DNA of 64,000 bases, taken from positions 1 through 64,000 of the forward strand of contig NZ_JBBHZZ010000002.1 in assembly GCF_037482405.1 (NCBI RefSeq), given 5' to 3'. Origin of the DNA: Pseudokineococcus marinus (GTDB taxonomy: Bacteria; Actinomycetota; Actinomycetes; Actinomycetales; Quadrisphaeraceae). Below the pieces are notes generated by a model. It ran no database searches. It saw nothing but the letters and a program-made list of their open reading frames with translations, and was not told the DNA's origin. Positions 1-8,400 of the stretch are shown here, piece after piece. The first letter of the stretch is position 1. Every line of letters begins with the position of its first letter. The position numbers and the translations under genes were made by a program.

Positions 1-165
1 ACAACAGCACCCCACCCACTGGCGAGCAAGGCACCTGAACGCCCCCCACCACCCAAACCAGGCAGCAAGACACTTGACCAGAACCACGCGATACCAGACC
101 CACCACAACGGCAGACCCAGCAACACCAGCCCAGCCCACAAAAAATGGCATTCGACTTCGGTACG

Positions 166-180
166 CTGTTGAGTTCTCAA
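166..180 (-). promoter_or_regulatory. boxA-like antitermination element in a putative rRNA leader
   Basis: The minus strand reads TTGAGAACTCAACAG. This matches the element found in actinobacterial rRNA leaders and 16S-23S spacers, where the Nus complex binds. A promoter lies directly upstream, so the leader reading is preferred over the spacer reading. No 16S sequence is reached before position 1, so the rRNA gene itself would lie outside the window. Confidence 0.6.
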
Positions 181-242
181 GAAGCAGACCCGCCAGGAGC
201 GCCGGTGGAGACCACCTGCGCCTCCCTGGAGGCAACCGCTCG

Positions 243-272
243 AACCTAGACCCCCGGGTCTCAGGCCGTCAA
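243..272 (-). promoter_or_regulatory. Strong sigma-70-type promoter, probably for an rRNA operon
   Basis: On the minus strand TTGACG (272-267) is followed after 18 bases by TAGGTT (248-243), a close match to actinobacterial housekeeping promoters. Transcription would run toward position 1. A boxA-like element about 60 bases downstream and the absence of any gene before the window edge suggest an rRNA operon leader. The promoter lies just beyond the end of the tad operon, which is on the same strand. The hexamers are seen directly; the rRNA assignment is inference. Confidence 0.6.
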
Positions 273-388
273 CCACCGAGGTGGTCCGGCCAGACCCGGC
301 TTCCCGGTCCCTTGCGGCGACGTGAACGTTACCCCACGGCAGGGGGTCGTCCAAACCGCCGCCCGTGGCTCCCCGACGCCCCCGTCGG

Positions 389-892
389 TCAGCCGGCGTC
401 CAGGAAGGTGCGCGCCCTCGACGTGACGACGACGGTGAGCGGGCCCCCAGCCACCCGCGCTCCCGGAAGGAGGCCGAGCACGGGCACGTCGACCCTCGCC
501 ACGAGCTGGACCTGGGCCGTCCGGCCGTCGGGCGTGCCCGTCCCCGGGCCGAGGACGACGCCGTCGAGGTCGTCCCAGGCAGCTCTGCGGCGCAGGTGGT
601 CCTCGGCAGCCGCCCGTACCGCGGCGTCCGTCAGCGGCACCCCCCGCGACAGGCCGTCCTGCCCGTAGTAGGCGGCCTCGTCCACGGCGTCTGCGGCGTC
701 CGCCGCGGCGGCGTCCGCGGCGGCCCACACCCGCTTGCGCTCGAGGTGCACCGCGGAGGCGGCGGTGACGACGAGGACGACGACGAGCGCGAGGACGGCG
801 TAGCCGATCACGAGCAGGGCCACCTGCCCCTCCTCCGCCCGGTCGCCTGCGCTGCCGACGCCCCGGCGAGGGACGGTCGCCCCGCCGCTCAC
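389..892 (-). CDS. TadE/G-like pilus-assembly protein
   Basis: A 167-residue protein with one strong hydrophobic segment after a short basic start (around ALLVIGYAVLALVVVLVV), followed by an Ala/Asp-rich helix containing KRVWAAADAAAADAADAVDEAAY. This is the look of the actinobacterial TadE/G-like family found beside secretion ATPases (the Rv3654c type). It is predicted to be a membrane-anchored minor pilin. The GTG start overlaps the stop of the upstream gene as GTGA. It is the last gene of the tad operon. The family assignment is good; its exact role in the pilus is inferred from position. Confidence 0.75.
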   Translation of the reverse strand: MSGGATVPRRGVGSAGDRAEEGQVALLVIGYAVLALVVVLVVTAASAVHLERKRVWAAADAAAADAADAVDEAAYYGQDGLSRGVPLTDAAVRAAAEDHLRRRAAWDDLDGVVLGPGTGTPDGRTAQVQLVARVDVPVLGLLPGARVAGGPLTVVVTSRARTFLDAG

Positions 893-1383
893 GGCGCCCC
901 CGCGAAGCGGTCTCCGGCAGCGGTGCCGGTGGCCTCGACGGGCACGCGCGCGGGCACCATCGCTGCCAGGAGCGCGGGGACGCCCGGGAGCACCACCTCG
1001 AGCCGCACCGTCGTGCGCACGAGGGACCCGCCCGCACCGCAGGGGTCGACGTCGCAGCGCACGTCCAAGCGCGCCGAGGCGGGATCCACCCCCTGGTCCT
1101 CCAGCGCGAGAGCGACCACCGCCTCGGCGTCGGCGCGGGCCGCTGACGGCGTCGAGGCCGACGCGGAGGCGATGACGCGGGCGGCCTCGCGCGCACCGGC
1201 CTCGGCCCCGAAGGCCCCGGCCTGCAGCTGGGCCACGGCGATCACGAGGTACACCACCGGCACGAGCAGGAGGACGCCGAGGCCGACGAACTCCACGACG
1301 GCGCTCCCGCGGTCGGCGTCGCGCCGCAGGTCGCGGACGCGCCCCCGGACGCCGACGAGCCTCTCCGGCTCGACCGCCCTCAC
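889..1383 (-). CDS. TadE-family minor pilin
   Basis: 164 residues. The N-terminus carries the TadE signature DRGSAVVEF followed directly by a hydrophobic helix (VGLGVLLLVPVVYLVIAV), then a soluble domain with two cysteines (CDVDPC) that could pair. The DRGSAVVEF motif is the pseudopilin-like cleavage and anchor region of TadE proteins. The GTG start overlaps the previous stop (GTGA), which implies translational coupling. It is one of three adjacent TadE/G-like genes, probably minor pilins of the same machine. Confidence 0.8.
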   Translation of the reverse strand: MRAVEPERLVGVRGRVRDLRRDADRGSAVVEFVGLGVLLLVPVVYLVIAVAQLQAGAFGAEAGAREAARVIASASASTPSAARADAEAVVALALEDQGVDPASARLDVRCDVDPCGAGGSLVRTTVRLEVVLPGVPALLAAMVPARVPVEATGTAAGDRFAGAP

Positions 1384-1844
1384 GCGCCGCCGCCCTCGAC
1401 GACCAGCCCCCTGCCGGTGAGGTCGAGCACGTCCCCCACCCCCACCAGCCCGGCGACCGGCAGCGGAGCCCGCACGCGCACCTCCACGAGCTCGCGCCCG
1501 CCGACGGCGCGCACGGTCGCGCGGACGTCGCGCGCGTACGCCGGGGACAGGGCCGCGGTGAGCAGCTCGCGGGTGCGCTCGGCACCGTCCTCCGGGGTGC
1601 GGTCGGCCAGGGCGCCGTACCGGGCCCCCTCGGCGGCGCAGTCCACGACCGTCGCGCGCACGTGCAGGACGACAGCGAGCTGCACGACCCCGACCAGCAC
1701 GAGCGTCAGGAGCGCGGAGACGAGCGCGAAGTCGACGACGGCGGACCCGCGGTCGGCCCGCGTCGCCGCGGTCAGCCGCCGGCGAGGACCCGGTCCATCG
1801 CCGTGGTGAAGACCTGCGCCAGGCGAGGACCGGCCACGGCCCAC
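1380..1844 (-). CDS. TadE-family minor pilin
   Basis: The conserved part begins DRGSAVVDFALV and continues into a transmembrane helix (VSALLTLVLVGVVQLAVVL), typical of TadE. The start is uncertain. The nearest in-frame GTG is at 1844, inside the preceding flp-like gene, giving 154 residues. A CTG at 1775 that overlaps the flp stop would give about 131 residues, closer to the family norm. The C-terminal part is an alpha/beta domain. It is co-transcribed with the flp-like gene and the downstream TadE genes. Confidence 0.7.
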   Translation of the reverse strand: MGRGRSSPGAGLHHGDGPGPRRRLTAATRADRGSAVVDFALVSALLTLVLVGVVQLAVVLHVRATVVDCAAEGARYGALADRTPEDGAERTRELLTAALSPAYARDVRATVRAVGGRELVEVRVRAPLPVAGLVGVGDVLDLTGRGLVVEGGGA

Positions 1845-1999
1845 AGCGCCACGACGAGCCCCGCGGTCATGAGGGTGACCATCACCCAGCCGGGCACGTC
1901 CCCGCGGTCGTCGCCGCGCAGGCGCGCGATGCGGCGGGCCAGGCCACGGCCCAGGGCGGCGGCGGCTCGAGCCGCCCTCGTCGTCGTGCTCGTGCTCAT
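1772..1999 (-). CDS. Small Flp-like pilin subunit
   Basis: 75 residues: a basic, Ala/Arg-rich leader, then RGDDRGDVPG and a hydrophobic helix (WVMVTLMTAGLVVALWAV), ending in a short amphipathic tail. The size, the single helix and the position between tadC and tadE genes fit the major Flp pilin slot of actinobacterial tad operons. The usual G-x4-EY processing motif is not clear (DRGDVPG is present instead), so cleavage by a prepilin peptidase is uncertain. The ATG has GGAG eight bases upstream. The 270 bases before it, back to tadC, hold GGTCGG-rich low-complexity sequence. Confidence 0.65.
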   Translation of the reverse strand: MSTSTTTRAARAAAALGRGLARRIARLRGDDRGDVPGWVMVTLMTAGLVVALWAVAGPRLAQVFTTAMDRVLAGG

Positions 2000-2269
2000 G
2001 CGGTGCTCCGTCTCGGTCGGTCGCGTGGGGCGGGTGGGTCGGGTCGGCGAGGTCGGCCGGGGAGCCGGCTCGGTGGTGGGCCGTCGGGTCGGCCCGGTCG
2101 GTGCCGGAGGAGGGGTGTGGTGCGCAGCCGTCGCGGGAGCGGCACAGCTGTCCCGCGGGTCGCGCGGCCGGGGCGAGCGGCGAGGCCGGACGGGGGCGCG
2201 CGGTCGGGGACGGCGGTCCGGAGGGCGCCGGGACTGCGAGGCCACCCCGGCGCACGTCGGCAGCCGGGG

Positions 2270-3244
2270 TCACAGGTCGAGCCTCAGGACGGCCAGTCCC
2301 GGGAAGACCGCGAAGACGACGGTGATGGGCAGCACGAGGAAGACGACCGGCACCATCATCGCGATCTCCTTGCGGCCGCCGCTCTCGAGCAGCGCCCGGC
2401 GACCCTCGTCGCGGACGTCCTGGGCCTGGGCGCGCAGGACGTCGGCGAGCGGCGTCCCGCGCTCGACCGCGACGGCGACCCCGTCGACGAAGCGCGCCAG
2501 GCTGGGGAGGCTGGTCCGGTCGGCCAGTCCCTGCAGCGCCTGCACCAGCGAGGCGCCCGCACGGGCCTCGGCCAGCGTCCGCCGCAGCTCGCCCGACAGC
2601 TCGCCGGCGCACGTGCGCGAGACGCGCTCGAGGGCGCCGACCGCCCCCTCGCCCGCCCCCACGGACAGGGCCAGGAGCTCGGCCACGGTCGGGAACTCCG
2701 CCGTCATGCGCTCCTCGCGCCGCCGGACGGCGCGCGTCAGCCACCAGTCGCGGGCGAGGACGCCGGCTGCGCCCCCCAGGAGGACGAGGAGCGCCAGGGG
2801 CACGACGGCGACGCCCCGCGCGCTCGCCACCGCGCCCGCCAGCAGCGCACCCGCGACCAGTCCTCCCGCGCCCCAGACGACCTGCTGGGCGCGGAAGTCC
2901 TCCACGGAGGTGGTCGCCCCCAGCTGGTCCAGGCGGGTCCGCACGCCCGCGCGGCCGCCGAGCACCCGCTCGATGCCGCGCACGGCGTCGGCCATGACCG
3001 GGGCGAGCATCCGCTCCACCGCCGCCAACGGCCCGGCGGGCGCCTCGGGCCGCAGCAACCGCGACGGTGGCACGGCGTCGCGCACGTAGGGGGCGACGCG
3101 GTCCTCGAGGGAGACCCGTCGGAGCAGGGGCAGGCGCACGAGCGCCAGCCACAGGCCGAGGCCCGCCACCAGGCCCAGTCCCGCGCCGGCCCACGACCAC
3201 GGCGCCGCCGTCGCGGGCGCGACGGCCACGAGCGCCGCCGTCAC
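2270..3244 (-). CDS. tadC: Tad pilus inner-membrane protein TadC (T2SSF domain)
   Basis: 324 residues. There are hydrophobic segments near the N-terminus, a central pair (about residues 110-150) and a C-terminal pair around MMVPVVFLVLPITVVFAVFPG. Between them lies the soluble T2SSF domain (EFPTVAELLALSVGAGEG, with helices around LVQALQGLADR and RFVDGVAVAVERGTPLADVL). Type II secretion F-domain proteins form the platform under the pilus. The GTG start overlaps the tadB stop as GTGA. Length and topology are normal for TadC. Confidence 0.88.
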   Translation of the reverse strand: MTAALVAVAPATAAPWSWAGAGLGLVAGLGLWLALVRLPLLRRVSLEDRVAPYVRDAVPPSRLLRPEAPAGPLAAVERMLAPVMADAVRGIERVLGGRAGVRTRLDQLGATTSVEDFRAQQVVWGAGGLVAGALLAGAVASARGVAVVPLALLVLLGGAAGVLARDWWLTRAVRRREERMTAEFPTVAELLALSVGAGEGAVGALERVSRTCAGELSGELRRTLAEARAGASLVQALQGLADRTSLPSLARFVDGVAVAVERGTPLADVLRAQAQDVRDEGRRALLESGGRKEIAMMVPVVFLVLPITVVFAVFPGLAVLRLDL

Positions 3245-4107
3245 CGCAGCACCCTCTCCTCGTCGGGCAGGCGCCCGAGACGGACCATGAGGCGGTAGGC
3301 GACGACGGAGGCGGCGCCGCCGCACGCGAGGACGACGGCGCCCGCCGCGCTGTCGTAGGCGTCGACGGCCTCGGGCCGGGTCGCGAGCAGCGCGAGCACC
3401 ACCCACGGGGCGGCCACGGCGAGGCGGGCGCCGTTGACCGTCCAGCTCTGCCGCGCCTCGAGCTCCGAGCGGGTGCGGGCGTCCTCCCTCAGGAAGGTGG
3501 ACAGCGTGCGGAGGAGGCGACCCAGGTCGCTGCCGCCCACCTCGCGCGTGAGGCGCAGGGACTCGACGATGCGGTCCGCGACGGGGTCGGCGAGCGCCTC
3601 CTTCAGCCGGTCGAGGCAGTCGCCGAAGCGGCCCGTGGCCCGGTGGTCCTCCGCGAAGGCCGCGAAGGCGGGCCGCAGCTCGACCGGCCCGCGCACCGAC
3701 AGCTGCGCCAGCGCCTCGGGCAGCGACAGCCCCGCGCGGATGCCCGAGGTCAGGTGGTCGACCGCCTCGGGCCACTGCTCCCGCGTGCTCGTGCGCCGGG
3801 CGCGGGCCCGGGAGCGGACGACGGCGCGCGGCCCCGCAGCGGCGATGAGCCCGAAGGCGGTGGCGACGACGGGCGACCCCGCGACGAGGAGCACCGCCGT
3901 CGCCACGACGAGCCCGACCACCGCGGCGGCCACGACGAGCGCCCCCGGCCCGACACCGGCCATGTCGGCCTGCACGAGCTCGTCGCGCAGGGCGGCCGCG
4001 CGGCGCGAGGGGCGGCGCGGGGCCGCCGCACCGGCCGTCGGCACCCAGCAGGACCACCAGACGCAGAAGAGGCCGGCGCCGGCCGCGAGGCCCACGAGCG
4101 CGCCCAC
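3241..4107 (-). CDS. tadB: Tad pilus inner-membrane protein TadB (T2SSF domain)
   Basis: 288 residues with an N-terminal helix, a hydrophobic pair (about residues 52-92), the T2SSF domain beginning QWPEAVDHLTSGIRAGLSLPEAL, and two C-terminal helices. It pairs with TadC to form the membrane platform of the Flp pilus. The start codon GTG lies one base after the tadA stop, so translation is probably coupled. Length and architecture are standard for TadB. Confidence 0.88.
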   Translation of the reverse strand: MGALVGLAAGAGLFCVWWSCWVPTAGAAAPRRPSRRAAALRDELVQADMAGVGPGALVVAAAVVGLVVATAVLLVAGSPVVATAFGLIAAAGPRAVVRSRARARRTSTREQWPEAVDHLTSGIRAGLSLPEALAQLSVRGPVELRPAFAAFAEDHRATGRFGDCLDRLKEALADPVADRIVESLRLTREVGGSDLGRLLRTLSTFLREDARTRSELEARQSWTVNGARLAVAAPWVVLALLATRPEAVDAYDSAAGAVVLACGGAASVVAYRLMVRLGRLPDEERVLR

Positions 4108-4108
4108 G

Positions 4109-5332
4109 TCAGCCGCCGCCCAGCAGGGCCCGGAGGTCGTGCCCCGCCCGCTCGAAGCGGTCCTCGTGAGGGGGGAACCCGTCGGCCCGCACGAGGTCGC
4201 CGGCGGCCGTCGTGAAGACGTCAGCCACCTCGACGACGCCGTCCTCGACGCGCCCGGGCACCGCGACCACCTCGCGGACGCGGCGACGGCCGTCCCGGTC
4301 GAGGGCCACGTGGACGACGAGGTCGACGCTGCTCGCCACGGTCGGGACGACGAAGCGGCTGCTGACGTTCTCCCCCGCCAGCAGCGGCAGGGTGCACATC
4401 TTGGCGACCGCGTCGCGAGCGCTGTTGGCGTGCACGCTGGCCATCCCGGGCAGCCCGGAGTTGAGGGCGATGAGCAGGTCGAGGCTCTCCTCCTGCCGGA
4501 CCTCCCCGACGACGAGGCGGTCGGGGCGCATGCGCAGCGCCTCCTTGACGAGGCGCCGCAGCGGGATCTCGCCGGTGCCCTCCAGGCCCGGCTGGCGGCA
4601 CTGCAGCCCCACGCAGTCGCGCAGCGGCACCTTGAGCTCGAAGACCTCCTCGCACGTGATGACGCGCGAGCGCGGCGGGATGGCGGCCGCCAGGCAGTTG
4701 AGCATCGTCGTCTTGCCCGCCTGCGTGCCCCCGGACACGAGCACGTTGAGGCCCGCGGACACCGCGGCCTCGAGGAAGGCCGCGGCGCGCGCGGTCAGCG
4801 TCCCGAGGGCGACGAGGTCGTCCAGGCGGTCCGCCCGGACGACGAACTTGCGGATGTTGACGGCCCAGTGCTCGCGCGTGACGTCGGGGATGACGACGTG
4901 CAGGCGGCTGCCGTCGGGGAGGCTCGCGTCGACGAAGGGCGAGCTGAGGTCGACGCGACGCCCCGAGGTCTTGAGCATGCGCTCCACCAGGTCGGCGACC
5001 TTCTCGGCCGTGAGGATCGTCGTCGTCAGCTCCGGCCGCCCGCCGCGCGCGACGAAGACCTTGCCCGGCTCGTTGATCCAGATCTCCTCGACCTCCGGGT
5101 CGTCGAGGTGCTCCTGCAGCGGTCCGAGCCCGCCGACGGCGTCGAGCACGCGCTTGACGACGCCCGTCTGCTCCGGCAGGCGGGGCAGCGTCCCCAGGAG
5201 GGACCTCTCGTCGTAGTCGGCGACCACGTCCTCGACGAGCGAGCGCAGGACGCCGGGCTCGCGGGCGGGGTCGACGCCTCGCCGGCGGACCAGCTCGCGC
5301 ACCTCGTCCTCGACGATGGCGACCGCGTCCAC
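4109..5332 (-). CDS. tadA: Pilus assembly ATPase TadA/CpaF
   Basis: 407 residues. A secretion-type hexameric ATPase with Walker A GGTQAGKTT near residue 200, a Walker B region RPDRLVVGEVR and the His-box region GLPGMASVHANSARDAV. The N-terminal domain (VEEIWINEPGKVFVARGG) is the CpaF/TadA type. It powers pilus extrusion, and probably retraction, at the inner membrane. I chose GTG 5332 because GGAGGAGGGG lies six bases upstream; an in-frame GTG at 5365 would add 11 Gly-rich residues. It is the first gene of the minus-strand tad operon. Confidence 0.93.
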   Translation of the reverse strand: MDAVAIVEDEVRELVRRRGVDPAREPGVLRSLVEDVVADYDERSLLGTLPRLPEQTGVVKRVLDAVGGLGPLQEHLDDPEVEEIWINEPGKVFVARGGRPELTTTILTAEKVADLVERMLKTSGRRVDLSSPFVDASLPDGSRLHVVIPDVTREHWAVNIRKFVVRADRLDDLVALGTLTARAAAFLEAAVSAGLNVLVSGGTQAGKTTMLNCLAAAIPPRSRVITCEEVFELKVPLRDCVGLQCRQPGLEGTGEIPLRRLVKEALRMRPDRLVVGEVRQEESLDLLIALNSGLPGMASVHANSARDAVAKMCTLPLLAGENVSSRFVVPTVASSVDLVVHVALDRDGRRRVREVVAVPGRVEDGVVEVADVFTTAAGDLVRADGFPPHEDRFERAGHDLRALLGGG

Positions 5333-5473
5333 CTCGGACCCCCCTCCTCCGCCCCGGCTCCGCACCGGGTGCTGCTGCGCGTGGCGGGACGGCGTGCGTG
5401 AGGCCCCCCGCGACCCTCCTCGTCACGCTAGGCAGACGGGGCGTCCCCGTGCGGGCGGTCCACATCCCCCGTT

Positions 5474-8400
5474 GTGGTGACAGCGCGTGACGGACGGGGC
5501 GTGCGGGGCCTGTGGACGGTCTCGGCGAGCGGCCAGAGCGCCGAGCAGGCTGCCGGGGTGGACCACGGCCCCCTGCGCCTGACGCTCGTCGACGACGCAG
5601 CCGCCCTCCGTCGGGCCGAGGTCGAGGTCGACCTGCCCGGCACCGGCGCGCCCCTCCGCGTCGCCGACGTCGCCGAGGAGCTGGGGGCCCACCTCGGCGC
5701 GTCACCCGCCGCCGGCGGCCGGTGGTGGTGCGAGGGCCGTCCGCTGCTGACGGGCGCCGCGCTCGGGGCGCCGCCGCTCGTCCAGGGCGCCGTGCTCGTC
5801 CGCCGCCCGGGCGAGGCCTCGCGGCCCGGCGCGGGCGGACGGGGGGACGAGCCGTCCCGCACGGGCCCTGGTCGGGGGGCCGGCGTCCTCCACCTGCACG
5901 TCGTGGCGGGCCCGGACGCCGGCCTGGTCGTCCCGCTCCCCCCGGGCCGCCACGTCCTGGGCCGGGGAGCCGGGGCCGACGTCCGGCTCGACGACCCCCG
6001 CCTGTCGCGTCGCCACCTGCGGCTGGACGTCGACCGCCGCGGGGCGCTGGTGACGGACCTCGGCTCGGCCAACGGGACGCTCGTCGACGGGGTCCGCCCC
6101 GGCGCGGGCGGCCTGGCCGCCGGGACGGGAGCCCGCGTCGCGGCCGGCGCCGGCGTCCTCGAGCTGCGGCTCGGCGGCGAACCGCCGAGGGCCGGGGGCT
6201 GGGACGGCCGCGGCCACCGGCTGGTGGCGACGACGGGGCGGGCCCCCGCGGGCGAGGTCGGGTCACGGGTCCGCGTGCCCGCCGAGCCCGGCAGCCCGGA
6301 GCGCCCGCGGACGGCGTGGGCCGCCGCGCTCGTCCCCCTCGTCGTCGCGGTGCCGATGGCTCTCCTGTGGAGCCCCTGGGCGCTGCTCATGGGCCTGGCC
6401 TCACCGCTCGTGGCCGTCGTGACGACGGCCGGTGAGCGGCGCGCCTGGTCCCGGCGCCGCGCGGAGGCCCGGGCCCGCGCCGCTCGGCTCGCGCGGGCCG
6501 CGCGGGCGGAGGCCGAGCGGGCCGTCCGCGCCGAGGAGTCCGTCGCCCGCGCCGGGTCGCCCGGGGCCTCGGACGTCGTCCTCGCCCTGTCCTGCGCCGG
6601 CGACCGGCTGTGGGAGCGCGCCCGCGGCGGCCCCGTCCTCCTCGCGCTCGGCACGGGCGAGGCGCCGTCGTCCACCCGCGTCGTCGTGGAGTGCGACGGG
6701 CGCGAGCCGACGACCCACCGCCCGCTCCTGCGCGACGTGCCGCTGGCCGTCGACCTCCTGACCGCGGCCCCGGCGGGCGTCGTCGGGCCGCCGGACGCCG
6801 TGCTCGCCACCGCGCGGTGGGTCGTCCTGCAGGTGGCCGGCCTCCACGCGCCGTCGGACGTGCGCGTGCTGGTGCTCGCCGCGCCCGGCGGAGGGGCGGG
6901 GGCCAGCACCCGCTGGGGCTGGGCGCGCTGGCTGCCCTCGGTCGGCCCGGCCGGCGTCCTCGCGGAGCGCGGCGAGCGCGAGGACGCCGTCGCCCGGCTC
7001 CTCGCGGACGTCGAGGCCCGCGCCGACCGGGCGACGCCCCCCGGAGCCGGCCGGACGCCACCCCGCACGCTGCTCGTCGTCGACGACAACGACGAGGTCC
7101 GCGCCACCCCGGGCCTCGTGCGGCTGCTGCGGTCCGGAGCTCCCGCGGGGGTGCTCGCGGTGGCCCTCGCCCGCAGCACCGGGTCGCTGCCCGACGGCTG
7201 CACGACGCTCGTGGAGCTCGGCGGGGAGGGCGCCACGGGGGTGCGCGTGAGCGCCGCGGGCGGGCTGCTGCGCGGCACCGCGACCGGCGTCTCGGCGGCC
7301 ACGGCCGCCCGGGCGGCACGGGCTGCGGCCCCGCTGCGGGAGGCGCAGCCGCCCGGCGGGACCACGGGCGCGCCGCGCAGCGCCCGCCTCGTGGACCTGC
7401 TGACGGACGGACGGACGCCGACGCCCGACGACGTGGCGCGGATCTGGCGCGCCACGTCGGCCGCGGGCGGGTCCTCCGCCGTGCCCGTCGGGCGGGACGC
7501 CACGGGGCCCCGGCTGCTCGACCTGGACGCCGACGGCCCCCACGCGCTCGTGGCGGGCACGACGGGTGCGGGCAAGAGCGAGCTGCTGCGGACGCTCGTG
7601 ACCTCCCTCGCGGTGCACCACTCACCCGTCGACCTCTCCTTCGTGCTCGTCGACTACAAGGGCGGCGCGGCCTTCGCCGGCGTGGCAGGGCTGCCGCACG
7701 TCACCGGCCTCGTGACCGACCTGGACCACGCGCTCACCGCCCGCGCGCTGCGCTCGCTCGGGGCCGAGGTGGCCCGGCGCGAGCGGCTGCTGCGGGAGGC
7801 GGGCGCGGAGGACCTGCGCGCCTACCGGGCGCGCCGTCGCCCGGGCGACCCGGCCCTGGGGCGGCTCGTCCTCGTCGTCGACGAGTACCGCGTCCTGGCC
7901 GAGGAGCTGCCCGACTTCGTCGAGGGCCTCGTGCGCCTGGCGGCCGTCGGGCGGTCGCTGGGGATCCACCTCGTCCTCGCCACGCAGCGCCCGGCGGGCG
8001 TCGTCGGGCCGGACGTCGCGGCGAACGTCAACCTCCGCGTGGCCCTGCGCGTCCGCGACGAGCACGACTCCCTCGACGTCGTCGAGTCCCGCGCGGCGGC
8101 GCACCTGCCGCCCGACGTGCCGGGCCGGTCGCTGTGGCGCGTCGGCGGAGGTCCGCTGGAGGAGGTGCAGGTGGCGGCCACGGGCGGCGCCGGGCCGCGC
8201 GCCGCCCGCGTCCGCGCGGTCGCGGGCGCTCGCCCCGCCCCCGGCAACGCCCCCGCGCCGCCGCCGGGTGGCCGAGGCGCCGCGGAGGGCGAGGACGACC
8301 TCGCCCGTCTGGTGGCCGCGGCGGCCGCTGCGTGGCACCGCGGCGGCGGTGGCGAGGCCCCGCCGAGCCCGTGGCTGCCCCCGCTCCCGGCCGAGGTGGC

